DNA of 64,000 bases, taken from the NCBI GenBank assembly GCA_014529385.2, contig CM043959.1, positions 14,815,809 through 14,879,808 of the forward strand. The letters are read 5' to 3'. Below the pieces are notes generated by a model. That model made no database searches. It saw only the letters and a list, made by a program, of their open reading frames with translations, and was not told the origin of the DNA. The stretch's first letter is position 1; the number at the start of each line of letters is the position of its first letter. The position numbers and the translations under genes are program-made. The stretch is from Adiantum capillus-veneris. Lineage: Eukaryota > Streptophyta > Polypodiopsida > Polypodiales > Pteridaceae. Positions 31,000 through 42,537 of this stretch are shown here, one piece after another.

Positions 31000-31749
31000 A
31001 TGTGCTCTCTCTTTTGGGGGAGATTGAAGAATCCCAAAGTGGGATTTCCCATAGCTTCTTGCAACCTTGTGACAAGAAAATTGACAAGCATGGGGGCATT
31101 GTCAGTAGCACCTTCATGTGCAAAATCAAAGTTATCAATGTTCATTCTACTCTCTTATTATTGTCAGCCATGCTAACAAATTTTTTATGTGTAAATTATC
31201 TTTATACTTTGGTACTTCAAAGCCCTAGTTGCTACTCCTCTTACCCTTGAAAACTGGCACTTAAGCATCCACACCCGTGATTAGAAATCTTTTAATTAAG
31301 CGAAGTAGAAAGCCGGGTCATAACATTGCACGACTTTTAGAGACAACAAAAGCCTACCAGGCTTACCTGATCATTCATATCGATAAAACCAAAGGTACCT
31401 CCTGTAGGAGTACCTCCTGTAGGAGTCCACCCTTGAAAACTGGCACTTAAGCATCCACACCCGTGATTAGAAATCTTTTAATTAAGCAAAGTAGAAAGCC
31501 AGGTCTAACATTGCACGACTTTTAGAGACAACAAAAGCCTACCAGGCTTACCTGATCATTCAATAGCGATAAAACCAAAGGTACCTCCTGTAGGAGTCCA
31601 CTATTAAGTCAACAGCTCTCGAGGTCTTAAGTTGCTAATGCTCGCGTTAATAAATCCCAAAATTACTTACTTTGATTAATTAAAACAAGACAACCTTTCA
31701 TGGAGAACTTAAGGACCTCTCTTCTTAAGCAAGAAAACAGAAACCATGT
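31000..31749 (-). other. Gypsy I leader with 186-bp tandem duplication
   Basis: Untranslated region between the primer site and gag. CCCTTGAAAACTGGCACTTA recurs at 31244 and 31430, and the intervening unit (including GTACCTCCTGTAGGAGT) is repeated almost exactly. A similar GTAGGTACCTCCCC and CACTATTAAGTCAACAGCTC occurs in the gypsy II leader near 57810-57855. Confidence 0.8.
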
Positions 31750-31761
31750 GCTCTGATACCA
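31750..31761 (-). promoter_or_regulatory. Primer-binding site of gypsy I
   Basis: On the minus strand TGGTATCAGAGC lies one base after the LTR end, complementary to initiator Met-tRNA. Confidence 0.92.
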
Positions 31762-31762
31762 A

Positions 31763-33302
31763 TGTAACGGAATTAAGCTAATTACTTGATTTGAGCCGAA
31801 GAGAATTGAACATAGTTAGCATTTTATTAAGAGAATCAGCTAGTGAAGATGGAGAGAGTGCTTGGTTGGACATAGCAACAATTTACACATTCCTAATTAA
31901 CATGGCATGAGCAATAACTTGTAAAAGAGAGAGAATTAGAGAAATTGACAACATTTGAGGATCGGATTTACTTGGAGCCGGTCCCCCCTCCAAAGGCATT
32001 TGTATTATAGCTTCTTTCATCAAGAGAGACTTGGTACAATACAATCTTTCTGTTCCTTGAGACCTCTTTGGTGGCATGAAGATGGAAGCTTCATGCACCA
32101 ACTTTGGCTTAATTAAAAACTTAATCTACTTGCAACAAAACAAGAAATTGTTGGAACCCTCAATCCCAAGACCTCAAACACCTTCGAAGGTGGAAAGAGC
32201 TGGCAGGGAGTGAGGAAGATGAGGGAAGAAGAATTATTCTTACGAGACAAAATGTCTATTCTCCTCACATATAATCACTCGTTTAAGCATAGCTTAGTAA
32301 TTAGAGATAATGAAGATGAAGAGAATGATAAGCATTGCATTAAGCATGGCTCTTGGTTGGATTTGCACTCCATAGCCAAGAGTTGTTGGTGTAGGCTCTC
32401 AACTTCTCAAGCTTGGAGAAGGAGATGGCTTCCTTGCTCATCACACAAGAGTGTGTGTGTGTGTGTGGCTTGTGGGATGCAAGAGTGAGGAAGAGAAATC
32501 AATTTTGATCACTTGTTTACTCTAGCTTGAAGCCTATTGGTCCACCTCTAAGCCTAGCCACATTTCAAGCAGTGTGTGTAGTCTTTTGACAAGTGTCCTC
32601 CTTTCCCCTTTTTGGAGAGAGCTTGAATAATTCATTTACTAATCTAAATTCTCATTGGACCCCTCTCTAGGCCATCCAATAGGATTCTGGCACAATATGA
32701 GGGCAACAAGGCTAGGGGCTTGACATGTGTCCCCATTGCCTCTTTTGGCTTGAGTGACCCTTGGTGTGAGTATGTGTGTTCTCTCTCATCTCCCTAGAGA
32801 TAGGTCTTGCCCCCTCCTTTGTAGGAAGCCTTGTTGACTTTGGAAGCACCTCAAGCACCTTAGTCACTAAGCACCTCAAGTACCTTAGTCTCAACAGCTT
32901 AGTCATCAAGCACCTTGACAAGCACACCCCTTGCTTGCCTAAGGTCTAAGCACATCCCTTGCTTGCCTATGGTCCAAGCACAGCCCTTGCTTGCCTAAGG
33001 TCTAAGCTCAGCCCTAGCTTTGCCTAAGGTCTAAGGACTTTTAACACTAACCTTTGGAGGTCTTTAATGAAGCTAACCCTAAGGTCTTTTAAGCTCCATT
33101 AGTGCACATTGCTCTTTTGTAGACCATCTCCTTTTGGACCCTTGTAGAGATGGAGGCATCTCTCTTCTTGGTCCCATGGGTGAGATAAATCTAGCAGCAC
33201 ATTCTAACATACTAACTCTGGTTCCGTTTATCTTCCCACATTAAATGATCAGTTTAATATGAGAAAATCATTTGGAATAGTTAGATATTAGTTTTTATGA
33301 CA
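31763..33302 (-). mobile_element. 5' LTR of the gypsy I chromovirus (copy C)
   Basis: Plus-strand text runs TGTAACGGAATTAAGC to TTTTTATGACA; on the element strand it is TGTCATAAAAAC...CCGTTACA, about 1,540 bases. It matches copies A (4666-6874) and B (24613-26114). Together with B it bounds the minus-strand element 24613-33302, about 8.7 kb. No target duplication can be tested because B is truncated. Confidence 0.9.
32930..33042. repeat. 28-bp minisatellite, about four units
   Basis: Same unit as at 25675-25842, fewer copies, at the same place in the sister LTR. Confidence 0.85.
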
Positions 33303-34117
33303 CTTTATCTGTCTCAATAAGAGTACATTGAGAAGGTGCACAAGCGTCTCAATGTGGAGATGGGGAAGACATTGATTGCCCCCATATATGAGATTTTCTT
33401 AAAAGGATTGTCCTAGTTTTGATGTATGCTATGATTGTGCCACATGTTTAGACATTGATTTTGCAATGGGAGTGGTTAGCATCAAACCCAAGCAAGAAAC
33501 ATTGGGAGGCAATGAAAGGGGTTATGAGATACTTGAATGGTACAAAGGACGTGTGCATTTGTTTTGGAAGCCAAGAAGCATGTGTAATGGGATACACGGA
33601 TGCTGATTATGCTAGAGATATAGACAAGAGAATGTCCACTTCAAGCTATGTTTTCACATGCACTAAAGGTGCAGTTTCATGGCAATCTCGATTACAAGAT
33701 TGTTTCACCTTATTTACGAAAAAAGTTGAGTATGTTGTAGCATCAAAGGCTTGCAAGGAAGCTACGTGGCTTAGTCGTCTAGTGAAAGACTTGGGGAGCA
33801 ATGTTGAGATGCCTTTGTCACATTGTGATAGCCAAAGTGTTATAAATTGGTAAAGAATTCAATATTGTATGCAAAAATAAAGCATGTGGATGTGAAGTAT
33901 TGCTTCATTTGTGAGGTATTGAGAAATAAGCAAATGCATCTTGCCAAGGTCCACACCAATGAGAATCATGCATATCTTCTTACCAAAGGGCTTCCTTCAA
34001 AGAAGTTTATGCATTGTCAAACTTTGAGGGGGATTGGGCATATGGTTTTTCTACTTTGTATGTATATATACATTGCCACCCCATCCTTAAAGGCACATTG
34101 GCCTTTAAGTGGGAGGT
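33303..34117 (+). pseudogene. Ty1/copia RNase H fragment (plus strand)
   Basis: The fragment opens with LSQ-stop-EYIEKVHKRLNVEM (end of RT), which is frame-broken. The frame at 33455 then has HWEAMKGVMRYLNGTKDVC, GYTDADYARDID, KKVEYVVASKACKEATWL and SHCDSQSVIN. It continues at 33847 with HVDVKYCFICEVLRNK and HAYLLTKGLPS. It is a close relative of the minus-strand fragment at 1552-2180 and keeps the Gln that is TAG there. The conserved Thr-Thr-Glu-Ala-Glu is degraded to Lys-Lys-Val-Glu. It begins directly at the edge of the gypsy I LTR. Confidence 0.85.
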
Positions 34118-34330
34118 TGTTGGTGGGGTGGTAAAGTCCACAGTGCTTGTCCCAATGTGTTGGGCAATCGGAGACTAACACTAACCATTCATTCTATCTA
34201 AAACTAATAAGGACTCAAAACCCCAGTCACTATTGTCATAGGAGTCCACCACACCTGTGTGTCTCTTCTTCTTCTTCGTCTTGTTCTTCTTCTTCTCTAT
34301 CCTCAAGCTTGTGCTTGCATGCTTCCTTTG
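34118..34330 (+). mobile_element. Partial 3' LTR of the plus-strand copia fragment
   Basis: The PPT AAGTGGGAGGT (34108-34117) precedes TGTTGGTGGGGTGG. The LTR matches the one ending at 1464 through CACTATTGTCATAGGAGTCC, then enters a TTC-rich tract and meets a copia RT relic on the other strand near 34330. Confidence 0.65.
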
Positions 34331-34870
34331 TGCACTTGATGAGGCATCCAATAGTTGTCTCATAGAGGGTGACATCAAAGTAATCTCCAACATCACAAAG
34401 ATTCAACTCCAAAATTGTCTTTGTAGGATAAGCAATAGGCTTGTATTCCTCAAGACCAAATTGGTGCAACAATGACTTAATATACTTTGTTCCACAAAAA
34501 GCAATACCATCATCACACTGATTAAATTATATGCCCCAATAATGATGCAAAAGCCCCAAACATGGCATTTGAGAAAAGGCATTCAAATCAATTTTAGAAT
34601 AGAAATATGTTTCTCATTTGGTCAGCTATACCACGTGTCATCTACACAAAGAGAAAGGACCAAATGTACATCACTTGCATACTTTATATTTGAGGTGCTC
34701 TCAATTGGACTATCCTAAAAACCATATACAATCAAACAAGCATGGATCTTCTTGTACCAAGCACACTGAGCTTGCTTTATACTGTACAAATCCATTTGCA
34801 ATTGGCAGATCTTGTTCTCTTGCACTTTTTGTACAAAATAATGAGGCTATGCTACATACACCATGAAAAC
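34236..34870 (-). pseudogene. Ty1/copia reverse transcriptase relic (minus strand)
   Basis: Reading down from ~34865: YFVQKVQENKICQLQMDLYS, then IKQAQCAWYKKIHACLI, a clear copia RT block (usual form QEGKVCKLKKALYGLKQAPRAW). After degraded sequence comes LLHQFGLEEYKPIAYPTKT and VTLYETTIGCLI, the segment just before copia RNase H. Many stops and shifts; no intact YVDD. It faces the plus-strand copia fragment tail to tail. Confidence 0.72.
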
Positions 34871-34882
34871 CACCATTCAAAA

Positions 34883-35128
34883 TGTAACGGAATTTAGCTA
34901 ATTACTTGATTTGAGCAGAAGAGAATTGAACATAGTGAGCATTTCATTAAGAGAATTAGCTAGTGAAGATAGAGAGAGTGCTTGGTTGGAGATAGCAACA
35001 GTTTACACATTCCTAATTAACATGGCATGAGCAATAACTTGTAAAAGACAGAGAATTAGAGAAATTGACAACAATTGAGGACCGGATTTACTTGGAGCCG
35101 GTCCCCCCTCCAAAAGGCATTTGTATTA
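34883..35128 (-). mobile_element. Truncated gypsy I LTR fragment (copy D)
   Basis: It repeats the first 246 bases of copy C: TGTAACGGAATTTAGC through GGAGCCGGTCCCCCCTCC to GGCATTTGTATT. It stops abruptly against the gag-like coiled-coil gene, whose carboxyl end is missing at this junction. Confidence 0.85.
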
Positions 35129-38014
35129 ACAAAGCCCTTGGCTACCTTCAAGAAATGAGAGCGATGGTGCATCTGTTTGCTATATGCAATGGAATGTCTA
35201 GAGGCATGTGAGCATCATCTTTGATATTTTAATTAGCATGATGCATGTCAAGTTTGGAATGGCCTTGAAAGTTTGAATTGAAGCTAAAAGTGTGTCAATC
35301 ATATATGCCTTTGTAGCTTTGTCATCCTTGGGTGGTGGTAGACATGGGAAATTAAGCCAAGTTGGCCTCTTTTGCTATATAATGGCATGTTGTGCCCAAT
35401 TTTGGACTCTTGGCATCGAGCACTGTACATGATCACAACATATTTCAATCAAGGTGTTGGTCTGTAAGATAAGGTACCTTAGGTGCCGTTAGCAAAATCT
35501 ACCTCCAAAATGGATGAACCAATGTGGGGTCTTTAGCCATTTGTTTTTGTAATTTATCCTTTGTCTGCAGGATCTCAAACTTTATTAATGGATAGGACAA
35601 CGACTGTTGATGCCACACTTCCGTAATTTGAGCACTTGTTAGCATTGTAACATCAATTGAGTGCAGGATGCATGCTTTGCATTTGCATTGCCTCTTTCCA
35701 AATGGAATCTTCTTCTTCCAATGCTTGCTTTTGTAGCTTTTCTCCTCTTCTTTGGTCAATGTGGGTGGCTATGTTGAAGCAACCACTTCCTTTGTAGTAA
35801 TCGGCACTTCAAGAACTTCAAGTTTGGTGGCCAGGGGAGCTTCAAAGTATAAAGCCTACAATTTATCTCTATCCCCCATGGCCTGCTCCTATTGATCTTC
35901 TATTGATGCGGAAGCTTGAGTTTGATTGGCCTTCTGCAAGTCTACCTTCATCTTCTCTATCTCTTTTTGGTACTTCTTTTCTCTTTGCATGAAACTGAGG
36001 GATAGTTCCCTTCTCTACATCTGTTATAACTTTATTTCTATAAGTAGGTGCTTTTTTTTCTTATTCGAGAGCTCTATAGGCCGCATTACTCTCTTGGAGT
36101 GTGGTTATTGTCAGGTTTGTCCTTATTTGGTTGAGCAAAGTGGTTTGGTCTGAGCATCTAGCTTTGGATTGCATCAATTGTGCATTTGCTATCTCTAACT
36201 GCATTGCTAGCCTTTGGACTCCTTGATTCTTTACTTGCACTTCATCTTGGAGCTCGGAGATTTGTTTATTTGAAGTGTTGATCACTTCCTCAAAACATTC
36301 ATTAAAAGCTTTGGTGACTTTGAACTAAGCATGCTCTACTTCCAATGTCTTCTGGAGATAATCAATTTTGTGATGTTACATGTATATTCTTCTTTGAGCC
36401 GCTCCATTGCTTCATGAGAATACTTTGTGGATTCATCAATAGCAACTAAGCTCCCTATTTGTTGCAAAGTGCTCGCTTCAACTTGGTGCGTGGAGCTGTA
36501 TTCTCCTTCTCTTGGTAACTCTAAATCCTGTTGCTCCATCGATCATTTGCTAAGATCTCTTTGCACTTGTGTATTCTTCATTACTTGAGCTTGTTCTTCC
36601 CTTGTGTTCCCTTGTGCTTCTGTGGCCTTTAAACTTGGCATGGCCGTATCCAAGTGTTTCTCCCTAATGTCTTCATGTAGTTGCTCTAGAGTTTTCTCCT
36701 TGGGGCTTGGTGTCGGTGTTGGGAAGTTTGCTTCATGCTCTTGGGCCTTTGGAGAGGTCTGATGTGTTTCCATAGCTACTTACTCTTGTTCCATCTCCCT
36801 TTGGGCTTCTTCTTCCTCATCATAGATAGTGTCTAAGCCGACCAATAGATCATCTTTGAGGCCATACATGGGGTGCTTAGTCCAAATTTGATCAAGAGTG
36901 GGTTTCCATTTCTCATCAAGGCTCCCTTTGACACTTCTCTCTCTTTTGAAGTTTTTTTCTTTGTGTTCAAGCCCAGCTCTCTAGCTTGGCTCTTCTCTTT
37001 TTTCTTGAGTAGTGCACTTACCTTTTTGTGAATTCTCTCTTCCCCTGCTGTTTTTGTAGTGATCTTTGCTATCTTCAGGTTGATTTTCTTCATATTTGGC
37101 ATGTGATTCTTCAGCTTTATCCTTTAGATCTTTTGCTTTCTCTTTGGCTTCTAGCTCTGAAACCTTGGCTAGTCTTCTTCGTAATCTAGTGGTAATAGGA
37201 GGTGGTTTGGCCACTTCTTCCTCTTCGTCGTCCGACGTGTTCATAAGGCACTAATTCTGCTCTGGGGCTGACAGTAAGTGGTCGGCTTGGCAAATGGCAT
37301 GATAAGCAATTTGTTTCAAAACTTTAGGAGCCCCCAAGAATGTGATGAGGTCAAAATTGTTTTTATCTAAAAGTGGTGTATGGAGATAATGGGCATGGTC
37401 TACATGAGTGGGAGCATCCCTTCTATATGCATGTGTAAAGGTAGAGGCCATTGCATGATTGGGACAAGTATCTTGTTCGTAAAGTGAAAGTGCTGGTGGT
37501 AGATCCAAAGTGCTTTCTTGATCTCCTTTTGCCATAAACTATCAAAAGATGTAGCTTTGCCAAAAAATATGGCATCGATTGGCATCTGATGGTCCCTCAT
37601 AGGCTTACCACCTTTTTGCAACTTCAAGGCTTCATCTACTACATCTTCTGTGATGTTTACTTCAACTGGAGTGTTGTTGAGATTTGAAACTATAGCTCAG
37701 CCATCTTTTTGAATGGAATGAAGTAGCTCATAGGCCCGTTGGTAGTCTATGCCACACAGCTCCATGTGTAAGTACTCCCAGAGTCCCAGCTTCTCCCAGA
37801 GAGGTCGCACTTCTCTTTCCCTAGCCAAATCCTTAGACTTCTTAGGTAGAATGTGGACTTACACCTTAGAACTTTGTGCACTCTTGAAAGTGCTATGGTA
37901 TACCGTGACTTGGTTTCTTTCCAGCTGCTCCTTTTCCAACCAAGTGACATTGGCTTCTCTCATAGTTTGCTCATCAAGTTGGTAGGGCTCCAACTTTGCA
38001 AACTTCTGCTTCAT
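35129..38014 (-). pseudogene. Gag-like coiled-coil gene, copy B
   Basis: The gene starts near 38014 with MKQKFAKLEPYQLDEQTM. Joined across several frames it shows MELCGIDYQRAYELLHSIQ, VEVNITEDVVDEALKLQ, ALWIYHQHFHF and ITFLGAPKVLKQIAYHAICQ. A long Lys/Glu-rich charged stretch follows (36.6-37.2 kb), then a heptad-rich coiled coil (ISELQDEVQVKNQGVQRLAM) at ~36.06-36.29 kb. Each block has a counterpart in the same order in the gene at 46.7-50.2 kb. The family is unknown to me. Position downstream of a palindrome-bearing leader suggests an element-encoded, gag-like protein. At least eight frame breaks, and the end is cut by the LTR fragment at 35128. Confidence 0.6.
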
Positions 38015-40100
38015 GGTCTTTTTCTTTGAAGTTCCTGACTATGGTGATAGAGATCTTGAAGCATGTTTAAGGTCCATTAGCATTAATCCAATCACTTACC
38101 AACTAACAAAAACAAGATACAACAAGTTGAATTCAAAAAACCAAATTTGCACAAAACTCATCTTTGGTACACCAAAGATAAAAACATGGGCTAATGGTAT
38201 CAAATTGGGACCAAAATTCATAGGTTTAATGGCTATATATTGTAGATGACTTGTGTGAAGTGGTATGGCATTTGGAAGTTTGGACTAGAAGTTACAAGCC
38301 ATTCTTGGTCCGCTTTTGTTGCGTTTTTTACCTTATGCTTGGTTATGGGAGCTAGAGGAGTCCATTTTGGATAGAACTTGGGACTTACCATCATGATAGG
38401 TTCCTCTAGAAGCATCTAATGCCAAAGTTGGAAAGTCACCTCAATTTGCTCTCTATTTTATCTTTGGCACGCCAAAGATAAAAGTTGGTGTTCTAGAGGT
38501 TTTTGGGCATGAGCTTTATAGTGGAGCTAGAATAGATGTTATCTAAGATTTGTAGTGATTTTGGGCTTGAAAGTGATAGACTTGGCTTTCCACCTAATGG
38601 GTATACAGGAAAAATGAGATACGGGTGGTTAGAAGGCATCTGTGAACCATGAGGATCAAACTTGGGGCATCAAATGTGAAAAAAATTGACTCTGTGAAGG
38701 TTGGTATCTTTAGAGTGCCAAAAATAAAAATATCATAAACTATGTTTTTTGGTACTCTAGATGCTACATCTAGTGTCTATTAGTGGCTTTTAAGTTGGTT
38801 AAGGCCTTGATACCCTTTTGACCTTGGTAGAGTTCCCTTAGCACTGGTGGTCATCTTTTAAGACTCGGTGATTTTGAAGTCCCTCATGGTGTAGTATTGC
38901 CCTCCCCCTTGTTAGTGTATGTCCCCTAGGGTGGTTAGAACACCCCCTTGAATTTTGAAGCCCAATGGGTCAATATTTTTCATCAAAGTGCAAAATGACA
39001 CTTTGTCAACCGCCTTTGAAGAGTTGGGTGTTTCTTGAGAAGATAGATCTAATGGTGCCTAAACTTGCTCCATGACTTGTATATATTCCTAGCTCCAAAC
39101 TATTACCTTTATCTTTGGCATGCCAAAGATAATAGGTCAGTTTTTTTGGTCCAAAGTTGATAGTGGTGGTCACTAAGGTGCTCTATGCATCATGGAGAAG
39201 CTATGGTTCATTTTTGGCAGGATTTGGTCACCTGGATCGGCCAGTGTGGCCCAGTGCTCCCATGAAATTCTGTTATGTGTGGTGTCCCCATGCTTCCCAC
39301 CATCATTGTACATGTGTTTCTCCTATTCAAAACCTTTCTTTTGATGAGTTAAAAACTTACCCCGCATGTCTGTGATGAGTAAGAGTCGGTGGTACGAGCG
39401 TAGAAGGGCGTCAAATGGCAAGTGTGCATGAGCTCTCTTACTCTCTCTCACAAAGGTCTAGTGAAAATGAGAAGGGAAATGGCCCTAGTGGCTGTACATA
39501 CCGTGAATTTCATAGACACCAGGTCCCATTTACCTTTCCATTAGATTAAGTAGCTTGCATTATACACTCCCAGGTCAAAAAAATTTGGATTTGGACTTTT
39601 GGAAGCCCCATTGCTCACAATTTCTCTGGATGGTCCAAGCGGTTAAGTAGGCCTCCCGTCGACATGTTCGGATTTGCTCCCAAATTTTTTTGTGCCTTGT
39701 ATTTCCTTTTAAGATTAGGCGTTTGAAGTCAAGATTTGATTCCTAGATTCTTGCTTATTTATTTGTTATTTTCTTAGTTTATTAACAAAAATTAAGCAAA
39801 AAAAACCCAAGTTGAGCCAGAAAATACCAAACTCGCTCCAAAACTTCACAAATGCTTCCTTATTTACATTAGGCCTTGTGAACAAAAGATTTTTACATTG
39901 GTAGTGGCCTTTATTAGCAGAAAAAACATAATTTTGAAGCCAAAAATTAGCTTATTCACACTAGAAAAATGCAGTTAAGTGCCCAAATGTACTTGATTTT
40001 ACTTTTTTTATCACGAATTCTTATTAGTGGCCTTGTTTGAAAATTGAAAGAATTTAAAATTAGTTACCCTTTGTGCACTCAAATCATTTGCATTGCTTGT
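38015..40100 (-). other. Leader region upstream of copy B, with dyads
   Basis: No gene. Near-perfect palindromes occur at 38160-38179 (arms ATCTTTGGT), 38457-38482 (arms TTTATCTTTGGC) and 39108-39131 (arms TTATCTTTGGC), plus a decayed one at 38705-38726. On the minus strand GGGGTAAGTTTTT at about 39351-39363 resembles a splice donor. The stretch 39.36-39.54 kb resembles 51.64-51.79 kb upstream of copy C. The part above 39.6 kb shows nothing further. Confidence 0.6.
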
Positions 40101-40104
40101 GCAC

Positions 40105-40430
40105 TTAACTTTTTTCCCTCAAACATCTGCATATCTGCATGCCTCCCACTCTACTAATGGTAGTCAAAGAGTGTAGGGTGTTGGACTGCCGTGCATTGGT
40201 GAGAAAAATGTGCCTATGCATATCCTTGATTGGCTCTACCATGTTATTGAAGTCAATGCAATTTAAAGAACAATGCGGTGCAGAAGAAAGGTCTTGAGCA
40301 ATTTTCCCAGGGTTATCCGATGTTGAGGCTTGTTGTTTTCTTTTGCAGAAGAGCAATTCTTGTAAATGGTAAGCCCTTTGCTTGATTGTCATGGTTGTTT
40401 GTGAAGGAGTAGCGGCAGCGGTGGAGCGTG
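40105..40430 (-). pseudogene. Relic of a post-integrase module
   Basis: The frame carries TIKQRAYHLQELLFCKRKQ, then STSDNP and DFNNMVEPIKDMHRHIF. It is clearly related to the segment at 59524-59775 (TIKERAYQLQNLLFKR, STSETP, IIEPIRAMHRH), which follows integrase in the gypsy element there. The function is unknown. It directly abuts the copia 3' LTR, whose own end is hard to place. Confidence 0.55.
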
Positions 40431-40444
40431 CAATGCGTAGCTTG

Positions 40445-40475
<31 letters not shown>

Positions 40476-40628
40476 GAGAAGGGAGAGAGAGGACTCTGTG
40501 TACTTGGTGGAGCGCAAGATAATGCACAGGCTCCTTATTCTTTTAGGATTATAAAGCAAAGAATAGGTTAGTGGTACAAAGGTTAATGGGTTAGTTGGCC
40601 GCCCGGCCAGTTGGCCTGCAACCCAACA
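40430..40628 (-). mobile_element. 3' LTR of the copia element
   Basis: On the minus strand CAAGTGGGAGTT (PPT, 40629-40640) is followed by TGTTGGGTTGCAGGCC. The LTR includes a (GT)n tract at 40449-40475. The end near 40430 is inferred from where similarity to the post-integrase module starts. No 5' LTR partner was found near 44.85 kb. Confidence 0.6.
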
Positions 40629-40696
40629 AACTCCCACTTGAAGACCAACGCAGCCCAAGTGGCGTATATATACAAGTGTGAAGCTGTGTGGTGGCT

Positions 40697-41461
40697 TCAC
40701 CCTATACCCATTAACTCGTTGCAGTGTGTAAACCGCTCCAATGATAAACCTTTTGTCAAAGCATCTGTTGGGTTGTCGTCAGTGTGTACCTTGACCAAAT
40801 CAATGAGCTTCCTGGCCAAGAAATCTCTCACGAGATGATCCCTGACATTTATGTGTTTCGACTTGGAGTGAAACACAGGATTCCTTGCCAAAGCAAGAGC
40901 ACTCTGACTATCACAATATATCACTGGAGACTATGCGATCCCAAGATTTCTAACCAAGTGAGATAACCATACAGCCTCTTTGCTTGCATCAGACAATGCT
41001 ACGTACTCTGCTTCCGTGGTGGAAGACGACATACAATCTTGAAGACATGATCTCCAAGACACTGCTACTCCAGCAAATATGAAGACATAGCTAGATGTCG
41101 ATCTCCGATTGTCAACACAACCCGTATAGTCCGCATCCGCATAGCCCACAATGGATGCATCACTGTTTCCAAAGCGTAAACACTTGCTAACCGTACCCTT
41201 CAAGTACCTAAGAATATGCTTCACTGCGTCCCAATGCTTCCTACCAGAATTTGCCATATACCGGCTCACCACTTCCATTGCAAAAGCAATGTCTGGCCTT
41301 GTGGCTACCATGGCATACATGAGACTGCCTACTGCCGAAGAATATGGTACCTTAGCCATTTCTGCTCGCTCAACATCATATTTGGGTGCATCTTCCTTGC
41401 TACGTTTCAAGAATTCCTGCATTGGGGTACTCAATGCTTTCCCCACTGTATATTGAAACAT
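40697..41461 (-). pseudogene. Copia RNase H
   Basis: The frame holds MYAMVATRPDIAFAMEVVSR, HWDAVKHILRYLKGT, GYADADYTGCVDNRRSTS (Asp), SSSTTEAEYVALSDASKEAV (Glu) and VIYCDSQSALALARNP (Asp). It ends HINVRDHLVRDFLARK and NPTDALTKGLSLERF. All catalytic acids are present. The only lesion is TAG at 40931-40933, just before VIYCDSQSA. A one-base shift near 41450 joins it to RT. Confidence 0.92.
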
Positions 41462-42537
41462 TGCAAGACTTTCTCAATGTAGGTTTCCTGAGATAACTCA
41501 AGAATACGATGTTTGCGGTCCCTCTTGATCCGCATGCTGAGAAAGTGCTTAGCATCCCCCAAATATTTCATCGCAAAATTGATGCTAAGTGTGTTCTTCA
41601 AATTAGCAATCTCATAAGTGGATTTCCCAGGTATAAGCATATCATCAACATACAAAACTAGAATACTAAGTGAACCATCATCTAGCTTCTTTGTGTATAA
41701 GCAGTGATCCTCTTCGCTCCTCTTATACCCTTGAGACCTCATACAAGTGTCAAACTTATGATACCACTGCCTTGAACCCTGCTTTAGGCCATAAATTGCC
41801 TTCTTGAGCTTACATACTAGCTCCTGACGGTCTGCATCTTCCTGAATGAACCCTTCAGGTTGTTGCATATAGACATCTTCATCGAGATCCCCGTGAAGGA
41901 AAGCTGTCTTCACATCCATTTGGACAAGCTCCATGTCCTCAATCGCCACAAGACCAAGTATGGTTCTAAGTGTTGTCATCTTGACTACAGGTGAGAAGAT
42001 TTCATCAAAGTCGACTCCCTTTTCTTGCTTTAACCCTTTCGCTACAAGTCTAGCCTTGTACTTTGGATTGGGATCACCCGAGGTAAACTTCTTCTTGTAA
42101 ACCCATTTGCAAGGTAAAGCTTTTGCATTTAGTGGCAGTTCTACCAAGTCCCAAGTGTCATTAGCCACAATCGAGTTATACTCAGATTGCATAGCCTGCT
42201 TCCACTTCAGCTTGTCATCCGTTATCATAGCCTCTTGGTAGCAGCTTGGCTCACCGTAGTCAGTCAACATGATGTAATCAAGACCTGGTTCAAAACGCTC
42301 AGGTGGACGAGAGACTCTAGTAGACCGTCTCAGCCCTTGACTGCTGCTATCCACTCCCGCTGGAGCATTGCTAGTGGAAGGCTCATCACTAGCACTCTGA
42401 GTTGATTTCACTGTCTCTGAGGCAACATCCTCAAATGTAACTCTCCGAACCTCTATCTCTTTCATAGGTTTCTTATGCATCTTTGACTCATTGAAGATCA
42501 CATGTGAGCTACGAATGATTTTACGAGATTCTGGGTG
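41440..42537 (-). pseudogene. Copia reverse transcriptase
   Basis: A 356-residue open frame. It has SRPPERFEPGLDYI and AMQSEYNSIVANDTWDLVEL, then CKWVYKKKFTSGDPNPKYKA, FDEIFSPVVKMTTLRTIL, MDVKTAFLHGDLDEDVYMQQ and AIYGLKQGSRQWYHKFD. The catalytic ILVLYVDDMLIPG is intact. It is complete through RT and continues to SQETYIEKVLQCFNI, where a one-base indel shifts the frame into RNase H. No other damage is visible. Confidence 0.94.
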
